DNA of 64,000 bases from CALGLS01 sp965222105 (GTDB lineage Bacteria > Bacteroidota > Bacteroidia > Chitinophagales > Saprospiraceae). Both the position numbers and the translations under genes were made by a program. Below the pieces are notes generated by a model. That model had not been told where the DNA came from, searched no databases, and saw only the letters and a list, made by a program, of their open reading frames with translations. The stretch lies in contig CBDCTQ010000048.1 in the NCBI GenBank assembly GCA_965222105.1, positions 1 to 64,000 on the forward strand, written 5' to 3'. Below are positions 18,397 through 27,923 of this stretch, in pieces (position 1 is the stretch's first letter; each line of letters starts with the position of its first letter).

Positions 18397-20029
18397 TCAG
18401 AATCTGGCAGTCAATCCGCCCAGGATATTGGCGCCATAAGTTGGATATCGGAACCATCGCTGGCGGTTGTTGGTAAACAAGTTGTTGGCATCGACAAAAA
18501 CGCCGAAATGCTCTGAGAACTGATATTCCGCTCCCAGACTCAGGTCGAACAAGCCATTGAGGTTGTCGGTTTCTCCGGTAGTAAGGTCTTTGTAAGGTAC
18601 CCCGTTTTCGACGAAAAGTTCTCCTTTAACCGTAAGTTTATCTGCTAAAGTCGTATATCTTGCAGAGAAATTTGTTGTGAAAATGGGCAGGTGCCAGGCT
18701 TTCTCCTCGTTGTTGAGCTCAAAAGCATTTTGTCCCACTGTGAGGGTCACTTCCAGGTTATTGATGGGCCTTGCGGTGAGCGACCCGGTAAGGTTGTATA
18801 TATCGACGGTGTCGTACAATACCGCGAAGCGGAGGGTATCGCCCGGATCGGTCAGAAAAAGGGCCAGGTCGTCGTTTTGCTTGAAGCCTCCTTCTATTTG
18901 ATAATCCACCAGGGCCAGGTTGCCTTTTACGCCACCATAGTAATGATAGTAACTGGTGTTTTTAAGCATCAGGGCATCGGCGGTATGTATCCAGGGGTTG
19001 TATTCGCTGAGACGCAGCATGGTATTCTTTTGCAGATCGCCGCTGGCGCCGAGGTAGGCAGCCAGTTTGGTTCCAATGATGTTGACGGCTACCTCTGCAT
19101 CGGGATAAACCATGACCTCTTCATTGGAAAACGCGACGTTTACCCCCGCTTTTACGCGAAAGCGGTCGGCATGCCAGGTGAAATTGGGCTGGATGTAGTA
19201 GTTGTGCAGGTCGTTTGTCAATATATTGTTGGGATTGGTGAAATCGGCGATGATGTCGACTTTAAAAGGATGTTTTTCGTCAAACCATTTAGTACCACTC
19301 AGGTGGAAATTAAATCCGGTTTCAGAAGCAGCATAATGATCGTTGAGTTTATAGAAAGCAAAATCGGCACGGTAATTAATATCGCCAAAATTGCGTTCGC
19401 CATTGAAGATATGCGCTTTCGCAAATACGTTGTTGAACTTTTGGCGGATATCCGAACGCTGGCGTATTTGTGAGGTGTCAGTGTGATCGTAACCATATAA
19501 ATGCAACTGTCGGTTGTCGATGCCAAAGTTGGCGCCAACAGCCAGCCCGTTGTCGAGGTAATAGGTGCCGTTGAATTCACCGTCGTTGTTCATAAATCGT
19601 TGGTGTTCCAAGGTCTTATAATTTGCCGAAAGGTGATTGAGCCGGACACCAAAGATGTATTGCTCCGGGTCGATAAAGTGATACGAAAAATTGGCCACTC
19701 CGGCATTGGGAGCGCCATATCCCGCTTTGAGGTACCCGTTGAATCCGGCCTCTTCCTTGTTTTTTGGAAGGCATGGCCAGGGGGCGCAGTTTCGGCGGGA
19801 GGTATTCTAATTGCAAAGTCTTGACAGGAATTTGATAGATCAGCTCTTTCGACTCGTCTTCCATTGGCGGCAATTGAGGCAACAAGTCGAGTTTTTCCGA
19901 TTCTGCCAGGCGGGCTTCAAAATCCTGGATCACCTCTACCTCTTCAGAGGGAAGGTCGGGCTGTGCAAATGCATTGTTGGAAACGAATATTATTGCAAAC
20001 AACAGGAGGAATATCTGGATTCTTTTCAT
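18397..20029 (-). pseudogene. Outer-membrane barrel (TonB-receptor-like) gene with one frameshift
   Basis: An N-terminal frame starts at ATG 20029 with a signal peptide (FLLLFAIIFVSNNAFAQ) and a Pro/Glu-rich linker. A second frame continues from about 19766 downward with EEAGFNGYLKAGYG and a barrel ending in ILGGLTARF at 18397. The frames differ by one base, and the switch falls at or near the run of six T's at 19760-19765 (A6 on the coding strand). One base fewer there restores a protein of about 544 residues. The barrel part resembles the C-terminal half of TonB-dependent receptors, but no plug domain is present. It lies 58 bases after a large TPR protein gene on the same strand, a pairing that suggests a joint envelope role. 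A sequencing error in the homopolymer is as likely as a true lesion. Confidence 0.75.
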
Positions 20030-20087
20030 GTTTTTTTAATGGCTTTTTATAAAATTGGTGTGAACGCGCTTTCGACAAATCGGAAGA

Positions 20088-23000
20088 CTAATTGTCATCC
20101 GGCAATTCTTCCATTTCCAGTTCGAGCGGGTCGGGCGGATCGGGAGCCAGTCGGCTGGAAGCAGCTTGCTGGCCTTTGAGTTTTTCCAGTTTGGCTTTGG
20201 CTATGTTGACCAGTTCGGGATCGTCGTCGTAGTTTTCGATAAGGCCTTCCAGTACGGCTTGTGCATTAAAAAGGTCGCCCTTTTCAGCCAGTACATCGGC
20301 CAGCAGGATGACGCTTTTAGCCACCCAGTAGGGGTAGGCAGAGCTTTCCTGGTTGGCGTTGAGGCAAAGTTGTTGGGCCAGTTCGAGGTCGCGCTGTGCG
20401 TAGTAAATGTAGGCGATCAGGTAGCGTGCTTCGGCAGCCTTTTCATCGTTGAGGTGTTTGGTCACCACATTGAACGCGGGGAGGGCTTTGTTGTAATCTT
20501 GCTGATCGAAAGCTATTTTACCTACATAGAAGCTGGCATTGGCTTGCTGGTCGGCAGCAGCTTCCGGGTTGTTGGCCACTTTTTCCGCCCAGGTGAGTAC
20601 AGCGGCTTCGTCGTTGAGGCGGTAAGCGCTTTGCATGGCTCCTTCCTGGGCTTCAAACCGGTCGGCGGCCGTCTCGGCAGCGGGTTCCAGTTGCGCATAA
20701 AACTGATAAGCCTTTTGGAAATTTTCTTCGTGGTTGTAGGCGATCAGAGCCGCCTTTTTCAACGACTTGGCGTAGTACCTGCTGTTGCCCCGTGTGATGA
20801 CATTTTCGTAATCGTTCAGTGCATTGGAATATTGTTTCAGGACACTGTGCGCATCGCCCCGCCGATAATAGGCCAGCAACACATTTTGACCATTTGGATA
20901 TTTGCGCAAATAGCGCGTGTACCCTTCGATGGCCTGCTCGTATTTGCCGTTGGTAAACTGCGATTCGGCTGCTTTGAAATTGAGGGCTTCCTTGTCGTCT
21001 TCCTCCACCGACAGGCCGGGAATGGTTTCCACAAAGGCAAAAAACTCATCTGCTTTGCCGAGATCGTCAACGTAGATTTCTTCCAATGCGGTGAGGGCGG
21101 CCTGCGATTCCGCTGCTTCCGGGTTGTGCGAAAACACCTGCTTGTAATAGTCGATGGCACCGGGGAGGTTGCCCTGGTTGTAGGCGATCAGCCCCAATCG
21201 GAGAAGGGCCTGATTGTACAAGGTGGATTGGTCGTAATCAGTGATCAATCTTTTGAGAGAACCATTGGCTTCGTTGAACTTGCCGATTTCGAGGTAGGTG
21301 GATCCGAGTTGCAGCAGGGCATCGTCGGCATACTCAGAGTTGGGATGATCGTTGGCGATTTCATCCAGCGCGATGATCTTATTGGTAGTTCTTCCACGCA
21401 GGCCTTCAATGATCGCTTTTTGCAACATGGCGTAATGAAAGCCCTCGTATTGACTTTGGATGGCGTCGTTATAGTAGGCGATGGCCTTGTCGTATTTTTT
21501 TCGTTTAAAGAGGCAGTCGCCAGCGCGGAGGGTGGCATCGCCCAGAATGTCTTCCGTGATGTAGTCATTGGAGATGAACTCGCTATTTTGTTTGATGCCA
21601 GCCACGGCGTTTTGGAAATACTTCAGTGCCGATTCGTAATTCTCTTGTTTGAGGTAGTTGTATCCCTGTATGTAGTTGGCGGTGTGTGTGGAAGCCTCGT
21701 CGGGCAAATTGTTGAGCGTTTTGGCCAGGGTGAAATATTTATTCAAATAGCTGATGCTGGCGTTGTACTCAGATTCCATATGGGCCAGGTCACCCAACCA
21801 GAAAAGGGCCAGGGTTTTGGTGCGGGTGTCAATGGGATTTTCTAATGACAACTGGAGGTGCTCGCGGCCTGCTTCCAGCTTGTTGTCGAGGATCAGTTGC
21901 ACCCCGCGAAGATAGGCCACCTTCTGATAGGTCTCTTTCATCTGAGGAGTAGGGTTGGGAATTTCAGATAGGACTTGCAAGGCTTTTTTGTAATTCTGCG
22001 AGCTGAGGAACAAGCCGCTCAACATGTCCTGGGCCTCGGAATAGTACACGGAGTTGCGGTCAATCTTCTGGAGGGCATCCAGGGCCTGATCGTTGAAATT
22101 GAGTTCGTAGGAGAGCTTGGCATAGTTGAAGAATGCTTCTTCCTGAACTTCATCGTCGTAGCTGAGTTCGCTGGCAGCGCGGAAAGCATTTCGGGCAGCT
22201 TGTTTATCGCCCAGTCTGAGGCGGCAATCCCCGAGGAGGTACATGGCGTTTTGGCCGGTAGCGTCGTCGATCTTGCTTAGCGCTTCAAAATTTTTGGCAG
22301 CTTTTTGATATTGTCCGGCCTTGTATTGCACAAAGCCCAACTGGTAGTAATCGCTGGAGCGCAGTTTGCTCGATTTGGAGGCGTAGTATTCCAGGTAAGG
22401 CTGGGCTTTATTGTATTCGCCCATTTCGAAATAGGACTGGCCCACCAATTGGTTGATCTCAGGGAGTTTGCGCAAACGCCGGTCTTTTACTTTTGGCTCG
22501 GCGTAGTCGATCACTTTATCATATTCGCCTTGAGCGAAATAAATGGAGGCGATGTAATAGGGAATATGTGGTTTGTACTTTTCGGATTTGTCAACTTTTT
22601 GAAAGTACTTATTGGCCTCGTTGTATTTAGTCTCGAAAAAATAACAAAGGCCGGTGTAGTAGTTGGAAGGGTAGTAGTACTTGCCCGGTTCGTCGACGGT
22701 GGCCCGAAAATAGCCTTTTGCATTAGCGAATCTTTTTCGGACGAAATTGGCGTATCCCCGGTTGAAAGTGATCTCGGCTCGTTGGTCTTTGGGAAGGTCA
22801 TATACATTTACGTTTTCATACAATTGCAGGGCTTTGTCGTAATCCTTTTTGTTGAAATAGTAATTGGCCATTTCCACAACGGCCTGGTTGGCAAGGGGGT
22901 CGGGGGCATGGGTGCGGGCAAAGTCGAGTACGAGTTTTTCACCGTCGGGGTGGTTCATCCTCACCGAGCTTTTCGCAAAATACAGCTCTGCCTGCGTTTT

Positions 23001-23213
23001 GAGGAGTTTGTATTCCGGTTCGTTGACTTCCCGGAGCTGGTCGATCGCACTTGCAAAATGGGTTTGGGCTAACCCATAAAGCCGTTGGTCGTAAAAATCC
23101 ATCCCTTTTTTGTAGGCCAGGTTGGCTTCGGTGTATACCGTTGTTTGCTGGGCCGAAAGGATTAGCGGCAATACCACAAATATCAATGATCGGAATATAG
23201 GCTGTATACTCAT
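20088..23213 (-). CDS. Exported tetratricopeptide-repeat protein, 1041 aa
   Basis: The protein starts with a signal peptide (SLIFVVLPLILSAQ) and then consists almost wholly of TPR units. Many A-x-x-Y/F-x-x-A cores are visible: YGLAQTHFASAI, YDKALQLYENV, YNKAQPYLEYYA, YQKAAKNFEAL, YESALKYFQNAV, YEQAIEGYTRYL, FNAQAVLEGLI. It ends in an acidic Pro-rich tail (PDPPDPLELEMEELPDDN). It is probably periplasmic or attached to the outer membrane and acts as a scaffold for protein contacts. It is the first gene of a unit with the frameshifted barrel gene downstream, so the two products may work together. The substrate is unknown. Confidence 0.88.
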   Translation of the reverse strand: MSIQPIFRSLIFVVLPLILSAQQTTVYTEANLAYKKGMDFYDQRLYGLAQTHFASAIDQLREVNEPEYKLLKTQAELYFAKSSVRMNHPDGEKLVLDFARTHAPDPLANQAVVEMANYYFNKKDYDKALQLYENVNVYDLPKDQRAEITFNRGYANFVRKRFANAKGYFRATVDEPGKYYYPSNYYTGLCYFFETKYNEANKYFQKVDKSEKYKPHIPYYIASIYFAQGEYDKVIDYAEPKVKDRRLRKLPEINQLVGQSYFEMGEYNKAQPYLEYYASKSSKLRSSDYYQLGFVQYKAGQYQKAAKNFEALSKIDDATGQNAMYLLGDCRLRLGDKQAARNAFRAASELSYDDEVQEEAFFNYAKLSYELNFNDQALDALQKIDRNSVYYSEAQDMLSGLFLSSQNYKKALQVLSEIPNPTPQMKETYQKVAYLRGVQLILDNKLEAGREHLQLSLENPIDTRTKTLALFWLGDLAHMESEYNASISYLNKYFTLAKTLNNLPDEASTHTANYIQGYNYLKQENYESALKYFQNAVAGIKQNSEFISNDYITEDILGDATLRAGDCLFKRKKYDKAIAYYNDAIQSQYEGFHYAMLQKAIIEGLRGRTTNKIIALDEIANDHPNSEYADDALLQLGSTYLEIGKFNEANGSLKRLITDYDQSTLYNQALLRLGLIAYNQGNLPGAIDYYKQVFSHNPEAAESQAALTALEEIYVDDLGKADEFFAFVETIPGLSVEEDDKEALNFKAAESQFTNGKYEQAIEGYTRYLRKYPNGQNVLLAYYRRGDAHSVLKQYSNALNDYENVITRGNSRYYAKSLKKAALIAYNHEENFQKAYQFYAQLEPAAETAADRFEAQEGAMQSAYRLNDEAAVLTWAEKVANNPEAAADQQANASFYVGKIAFDQQDYNKALPAFNVVTKHLNDEKAAEARYLIAYIYYAQRDLELAQQLCLNANQESSAYPYWVAKSVILLADVLAEKGDLFNAQAVLEGLIENYDDDPELVNIAKAKLEKLKGQQAASSRLAPDPPDPLELEMEELPDDN

Positions 23214-23382
23214 AGGTGAATAGGATTATTGGATAAAGCGGGAAATGATTGTTGTAATTAACTGTTTGATCCAGTCGGTTATTGCGGCGAATTTAGTAAA
23301 AAATATTTGGAGGAGCAGGCAACCAACGGTTGTTTTCGATGGATGCAATAGGTGCGTCGACCATTCCATATGCAACGGGATC

Positions 23383-23420
23383 AAAAAAAAGGCGATTCCT
23401 CCACAAAAAGAATCGCCTTT
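23383..23420 (-). terminator. Rho-independent terminator of rocD
   Basis: A perfect 11-base-pair stem (AAAGGCGATTC at 23388-23398 with GAATCGCCTTT at 23410-23420) is followed on the minus strand by an eight-T run (plus-strand A's at 23383-23390). It lies 22 bases after the rocD stop. Confidence 0.92.
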
Positions 23421-23441
23421 AGGTATCGTTCATTTTTAGGG

Positions 23442-24716
23442 TTAAACCCGAAATTCCATGATGGTTTTTTCAATAATATCACAACAGTCCATCAATTGCT
23501 CTTCGGTCATGACCAGCGGAGGAGCAAAGCGGATGATGTTGCCGTGAGTAGGTTTGGCCAGGAGGCCATTGTCGCGAAGGGCCAGGCATATATTCCAGGC
23601 CGTTTTGCTGTCTTCGGTGTCGTTGATCACGATGGCGTTGAGCAATCCCTTTCCTCTGACGAGGGTTACCAGGTCCGATTTTTCTACCAGATCGTTCATC
23701 CTTTTTCTGAAAAGGCGACCTAAACGATCTGCATTTTGCATCAGCTTTTCGTCCCGCACCACTTCCAGTGCCTCCATAGCTACGGCGCAGGCGAGGGGGT
23801 TGCCACCAAATGTCGAGCCGTGTTCGCCGGGTTTGATGCTGAGCATGATCTCGTCATTGGCGAGGACAGCAGATACGGGGAACACACCTCCTGATAGCGC
23901 TTTGCCCAGGATGAGGATGTCGGGTTTGACCTGTGGTTTATTTTCACAGTGGTTTTCGCAGTCGCAGTTACCGCAGGTAGCCAGCAGACGGCCGGTTCGG
24001 GCAATGCCCGTTTGCACCTCGTCGGCAATCAAAAGGACGTTAGCGGCTTTGCATAGTTCGTGCGCTTTTTCGAGATAATCGTCAGCGGGCACCACCACCC
24101 CGGCTTCCCCCTGGATGGGCTCAACGAGGAAGCCGGCTATATTGGGCTCATCCAGCGCCTTTTGGAGGGCATCCAGGTCGTTGTAGGGAATGACGATGTA
24201 CCCCGGCATGTAGGGGCCAAACCCCGTTGTACTGGAAGGATCGGTGGAGCCGGAAATGACGGCCATCGTGCGCCCATGAAAATTGCCGCTTACAAATAGG
24301 ATCTTTGCCTCGTGAGTGGGGGTGCCTTTCACTTCGTAGGCCCATTTGCGGCAGAGCTTGAGCGCCGTTTCCACGGCTTCTACTCCCGTATTCATGGGAA
24401 GTACCTTGTCGTAGTTGAAATAGCTGGTCATGTACTTTTCGTAAGGGCCCAGCAGGTCGTTGTAGAAGGCACGGGAGGTCAATGTTAGCTGATCGGCCTG
24501 CTCTTTGAGGGCACGGACGATGCGCGGATGACAATGTCCCTGATTGACGGCAGAGTAGGCCGAAAGAAAATCGTAGTATTTTTTGCCTTCCACATCCCAA
24601 ACGTATACGCCTTCGCCCTTGGCCAACACCACGGGGAGTGGATGATAGTTGTGGGCACCGTAGCGGTCTTCCAGGTTCATCAATGATTGGGAGGTGTGCG
24701 GAGAAGTGGTGGTCAT
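23442..24716 (-). CDS. rocD: Ornithine--oxo-acid aminotransferase
   Basis: The enzyme moves the delta-amino group of ornithine to 2-oxoglutarate, giving glutamate semialdehyde and linking arginine breakdown to proline and glutamate. It is a class III PLP aminotransferase of normal length (424 aa). Landmarks are PMNTGVEAVETALKLCRKW (107-125), GNFHGRT (144-150), VEPIQGEAGV (198-207), IADEVQTGIARTG with Asp232, ILGKALSGGVFPVSAV with PLP Lys272, and GEHGSTFGGNPLACA. Unusual is a Cys-rich insert just before the PLP lysine, CGNCDCENHC (Cys248, 251, 253, 257). A strong terminator follows. The alanine dehydrogenase gene lies upstream on the same strand, so two amino-acid catabolic genes are neighbours. 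Confidence 0.95.
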   Translation of the reverse strand: MTTTSPHTSQSLMNLEDRYGAHNYHPLPVVLAKGEGVYVWDVEGKKYYDFLSAYSAVNQGHCHPRIVRALKEQADQLTLTSRAFYNDLLGPYEKYMTSYFNYDKVLPMNTGVEAVETALKLCRKWAYEVKGTPTHEAKILFVSGNFHGRTMAVISGSTDPSSTTGFGPYMPGYIVIPYNDLDALQKALDEPNIAGFLVEPIQGEAGVVVPADDYLEKAHELCKAANVLLIADEVQTGIARTGRLLATCGNCDCENHCENKPQVKPDILILGKALSGGVFPVSAVLANDEIMLSIKPGEHGSTFGGNPLACAVAMEALEVVRDEKLMQNADRLGRLFRKRMNDLVEKSDLVTLVRGKGLLNAIVINDTEDSKTAWNICLALRDNGLLAKPTHGNIIRFAPPLVMTEEQLMDCCDIIEKTIMEFRV

Positions 24717-24848
24717 ACGGAGTAATTTTTATAGTTGTTGAAGTTAGTAGGTTGATTTATTTGTCCTATTTGTATTGTAAGTGTTCACAAAGTTTTTGAC
24801 TAGGGGAATCCGGCAGGCAGGGAGAAAATCTCTGTGTAACTTTGTGTC

Positions 24849-24868
24849 CCTGACTGCCGTCAGGCAGG
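24849..24868. repeat. Short palindromic (CTGCC-N4-GGCAG) element between ald and rocD
   Basis: The sequence CCTGACTGCCGTCAGGCAGG can fold as CCTGAC-TGCC-GTCAGG or CTGCC-GTCA-GGCAG. It lies in the 198-base gap between alanine dehydrogenase and rocD, with a half copy (GGCAGGCAGG) at 24812-24821. Related palindromes appear at 50845-50881 and, inside a coding region, at about 25022-25031. Confidence 0.45.
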
Positions 24869-24914
24869 TTGGAGCCTTTGTGGTGAGAGACTCCGCCAAT
24901 TATTCTCCCCAAAT

Positions 24915-26027
24915 TTACAAAAATTGCTCCACATCGTGGTATTTTAAATTGAAGGCTTCGGCCACACCTTTGTATACCACCTTACCATTTACGACATTTA
25001 GGCCCAGTTTGAGGGCATTGTCCTGCCGGCAGGCTTCCTGCCAGCCCATTTCTGCCAATCGGATGGCATAGGGTAGGGTGGCATTGGTCAGAGCAAGGGT
25101 GGAGGTATAGGGTACCGCCCCGGGCATGTTGGCCACGCAGTAATGTACCACATCGTCAATGATAAAAGTAGGGTTGGCGTGAGTGGTCGGCTTACAGGTT
25201 TCGATGCAGCCACCCTGATCCACCGCCACATCGACCAGCACGGTACCCGGTCGCATATCCTTGAGCATTTCTCTGGAAATCAGCTTTGGGGCTTTGGCTC
25301 CCGGAATCAGCACCGCTCCCACGATCAGGTCGTGGTTGCGGATAAGGCGGCGAATGTTGAACTCATTGGAATACAGAGTAGTGACATTGGCGGGCATTAC
25401 ATCGGCCAGATAGCGAAGTCGTTGGAGATTGATGTCGAGGATGGTAACTTTTGCACCCAGGCCGGCTGCCATCTTGGCTGCTTGCGTACCCACGATGCCG
25501 CCTCCCAGGATCATCACTTTACCGGGAGGCACGCCAGGCACCCCTCCCAGGAGGACACCACGCCCTCTGACGGGTTTTTCCAGATACTTAGCACCTTCCT
25601 GAATAGCCATCCTGCCAGCAACTTCCGACATAGGTATAAGCAGCGGAAGGGATCGATCAGGCAGTTCTACCGTTTCATAAGCCAGACATACGGCCCCACT
25701 CTTGATCATAGCGGTGGTGAGGGGCTTATAAGAGGCAAAGTGAAAATAGGTGAATACGAGCTGATCCTTGCGAATGAGTTTGTATTCACTCCGGATAGGT
25801 TCCTTTACCTTAATGATCATCTCCGCTTTTTTGTAGACCTGTTCAATGGTCTTCAATATTTTTGCGCCGACCGATTTGTATTCCTTGTCGGAAAAACCGC
25901 TGCCGTTGCCGGCCGTGCTTTGAACGTACACCTGATGGCCCCGCTTTTTCAGCTCAAAAGCACCGGCGGGAGTGAGGGCAATGCGGTTTTCGTTGCTCTT
26001 TATTTCTTTTGGTACACCGATAATCAT
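24915..26027 (-). CDS. ald: Alanine dehydrogenase
   Basis: The enzyme interconverts L-alanine with pyruvate and ammonia using NAD+. From the ATG at 26025-26027 the product is 370 residues, the usual family length; a longer frame up to 26084 adds 19 residues that do not look conserved. Landmarks are IGVPKEIKSNENRIALTP (3-20), VKEPIRSEY with Lys75, TYFHFA with His96, SLPLLIPMSEVAGRMA, the Rossmann motif GGGIVGTQAAKMAAGLGAKV, VDVAVDQGGCIET and VHYCVANMPGAVPYTST. Two -7-like boxes (TACATTTG at 26051-26058 and TATATTTG at 26082-26089, minus strand) lie upstream without well-spaced -33 partners. The gene end contains a CTGCCGGCAGG palindrome within the codons for QEACRQD. Confidence 0.95.
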   Translation of the reverse strand: MIIGVPKEIKSNENRIALTPAGAFELKKRGHQVYVQSTAGNGSGFSDKEYKSVGAKILKTIEQVYKKAEMIIKVKEPIRSEYKLIRKDQLVFTYFHFASYKPLTTAMIKSGAVCLAYETVELPDRSLPLLIPMSEVAGRMAIQEGAKYLEKPVRGRGVLLGGVPGVPPGKVMILGGGIVGTQAAKMAAGLGAKVTILDINLQRLRYLADVMPANVTTLYSNEFNIRRLIRNHDLIVGAVLIPGAKAPKLISREMLKDMRPGTVLVDVAVDQGGCIETCKPTTHANPTFIIDDVVHYCVANMPGAVPYTSTLALTNATLPYAIRLAEMGWQEACRQDNALKLGLNVVNGKVVYKGVAEAFNLKYHDVEQFL

Positions 26028-26345
26028 GTTTGTTGGATTTGTTTTGTTAGCAAATGTAGTTTCCCCTGATTTTTGGCCGGACAAATATAGGAAGGACTTG
26101 GATAATTGTGGCGATTTTTTTGATTTATCGTCGTTCGTTTAATCATTAGAGTTCCCTTGAGTTGGTCCGGAATTCCTTTCGGGAAATGAATCTTTTTGAT
26201 CAGAGGTGCTGCCCATCTGGTACTTTTCGATTCGATGAGTCTCTGATAGCTAAAAGGAGTTTCGTAGCAAGCCCTCTCTCATGCCGGTGGCGTCACTTGC
26301 CGATACCTTAATCTATATGATGAGTCTCTAGGCCGGTTTAAACTT
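26028..26345. other. Intergenic region between mqnD and ald, no gene
   Basis: These 318 bases hold the ald upstream region with two -7-like boxes and otherwise unremarkable sequence. An 11-base direct repeat GATGAGTCTCT occurs twice (near 26235 and 26320). No hairpin with a T-run and no convincing frame was seen. Confidence 0.4.
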
Positions 26346-27182
26346 TCAAAAACCACCCACAAACAAAGGAAGGTCAACCATAGAAAAGTCCATTTTCTGG
26401 CGCGCCATCTCATACAATTTTTCAATGGCCTGCCTACCCACCGGTCCCAGATCGACGGTAAATTCATTAACGTACAGGTGGATGTGTTGTCGCATCACCT
26501 CCGGGGCCATCTCCTGAGCATATTGACCAACATAGGGCATCGCCTGGCCGGGATGATCCAGGGCAAATTGAACCGATCTGCGCAGTACCCGATCCACTTT
26601 TTGTTGTACGTCGGGAGACAATGACCTTTTAATGGCAATTCCTCCCAGGGGGATGTGGTGTCGGGTGGTGGTTTCCCAAAATTCGCCCAGGTCGCGGATT
26701 TTCACGAGGCCTTTTTCGGCGTAGGTGAATCGGTTTTCGTGGATGATAAGTCCTGCATCCACCTTGCCCGTCAGCAAAGCATCTTCTATTTCGGAAAAAA
26801 GCATCTCTACTTTTTGGGAAGCGTTGGGATAGGCGAGGCTCAACAAAAAATTGGCGGTGGTATATCGGCCGGGAATGGCGATGGTAGCTTGTATGACATC
26901 CTGGAGTTGTAATTCTTTTGTTGAAATCAGTAGCGGCCCACAATTTTGCCCCAGAGCGCTCCCGCTGTTCAGTAAAATGTACTCGTCCGCCACATATCCA
27001 AAGGCGTGATAACTCAATTTGGTTATATCCAGCTTTTTGGCGAAAGCCCACTGATTCAAGGCGGCTACATCTTCCAGATGAACTTCAAATTCGAGCCCTT
27101 CGCAGTCGATCTTTTCATGGACCAGGGCATCAAAAATAAAGGTGTCATTGGGGCAGGGAGAAAATCCGAGTGATAATTTCAT
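26346..27182 (-). CDS. mqnD: 1,4-dihydroxy-6-naphthoate synthase of the futalosine pathway
   Basis: MqnD cleaves cyclic dehypoxanthine futalosine to 1,4-dihydroxy-6-naphthoate on the way to menaquinone. The product is 278 residues from the ATG at 27180-27182; an alternative start 12 bases upstream is less likely. Landmarks are LSLGFSPCPNDTFIFDALVH (3-22), KLSYHAFGYV, LNSGSALGQNCGPLL, IAIPGRYTTANFLL, AGLIIHENRFTY with the conserved His, and HHIPLGGIAIKR. It is divergent from an RluA-type pseudouridine synthase with about 20 bases between the starts. Other mqn genes are not in this window, which is common because they are scattered in Bacteroidota. Confidence 0.93.
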   Translation of the reverse strand: MKLSLGFSPCPNDTFIFDALVHEKIDCEGLEFEVHLEDVAALNQWAFAKKLDITKLSYHAFGYVADEYILLNSGSALGQNCGPLLISTKELQLQDVIQATIAIPGRYTTANFLLSLAYPNASQKVEMLFSEIEDALLTGKVDAGLIIHENRFTYAEKGLVKIRDLGEFWETTTRHHIPLGGIAIKRSLSPDVQQKVDRVLRRSVQFALDHPGQAMPYVGQYAQEMAPEVMRQHIHLYVNEFTVDLGPVGRQAIEKLYEMARQKMDFSMVDLPLFVGGF

Positions 27183-27203
27183 ACTTTTGTGCAAACGAGA
27201 CTA

Positions 27204-27911
27204 ATGAATTTAGACCTTAGACATATAAAAGTCATCCACGAAGATAACCATCTGATCGCTGTAAACAAACCGCCCGGATGGCTCGTGCAGGGCGACGATA
27301 CGGGCGACATCCCTCTTTCAGAGTACGTCAAGGAATACATCCGCATCCGTTACAAAAAACCGGGGGCAGTATTCCTGGGGGTTATTCACCGGCTGGACCG
27401 GCCGGTAAGCGGGGCAGTCGTTTTTGCCCGTACCAGCAAGGCCCTTACCCGGATGAATGAACTGTTTAAAAACCAAAAGGTTCAAAAAAATTACCTGGCC
27501 ATCACCAAAGAACGCCCCCAACCTCTGGAAGGTCGGCTGGTACATTTCCTGTTAAAGGACAAGTTGAAAAACCGCTCAAAAGTATACGAACGGATCGGTA
27601 AGAAAACGGCTGCCGCCAAAGAGTCCATTACCGATTATGCGTTTAGGGGAGAAATCGACGGGCACATGCTGTTGGATGTTCATCCCATAACCGGACGGTC
27701 TCATCAGATACGCGCTCAGTTGGCCCATATTGGATGTCCCATTGTTGGAGACTTCAAATACGGCTTTACCCAATCCAATCAGGACGGTTCCATTCATTTG
27801 CATTGCCGGAGCATGACTTTTGTCCATCCCGTAAAAAAGGAGCCGGTGACCATAGCCGCCGAAGTGCCGGATGAGTTTGGCTGGCAACGTTTTGAGGAGT
27901 TGATCGAATAG
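27204..27911 (+). CDS. RluA-family pseudouridine synthase
   Basis: The protein isomerises a specific uridine in RNA; which site cannot be told from the sequence. The 235-residue frame from ATG 27204 is compact, with no S4 domain. Landmarks are VIHEDNHLIAVNKPPGW (10-26), the catalytic motif HRLDRPVSG with Asp65, RTSKALTRMNELF, VQKNYLAI and PITGRSHQIRAQLAHIGCPIVGD. A GTG at 27189 is in frame, but the -7-like box TACTTTTG at 27182-27189 overlaps it, so the ATG at 27204 is preferred. It is divergent from mqnD and convergent with the Nudix gene, 12 bases apart at the stops. Confidence 0.92.
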   Translation: MNLDLRHIKVIHEDNHLIAVNKPPGWLVQGDDTGDIPLSEYVKEYIRIRYKKPGAVFLGVIHRLDRPVSGAVVFARTSKALTRMNELFKNQKVQKNYLAITKERPQPLEGRLVHFLLKDKLKNRSKVYERIGKKTAAAKESITDYAFRGEIDGHMLLDVHPITGRSHQIRAQLAHIGCPIVGDFKYGFTQSNQDGSIHLHCRSMTFVHPVKKEPVTIAAEVPDEFGWQRFEELIE

Positions 27912-27923
27912 CAAGCAATCATT

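Noticed and set aside
19755..19770. Programmed ribosomal frameshift at the A6 run of the barrel gene
   Set aside because: The needed shift is +1 relative to the upstream frame; the frame phase does not fit the common -1 slippery heptamer, and no stop or stimulating structure is evident.
20166..21845. 559-codon open frame on the plus strand
   Set aside because: It lies fully inside the TPR gene on the other strand, and its hydrophobic composition is the expected shadow of that gene's codons.
26235..26330. Repeated GATGAGTCTCT, considered as hammerhead ribozyme core
   Set aside because: The CTGATGA and GAAA core elements are not present in the right order and no stems form.
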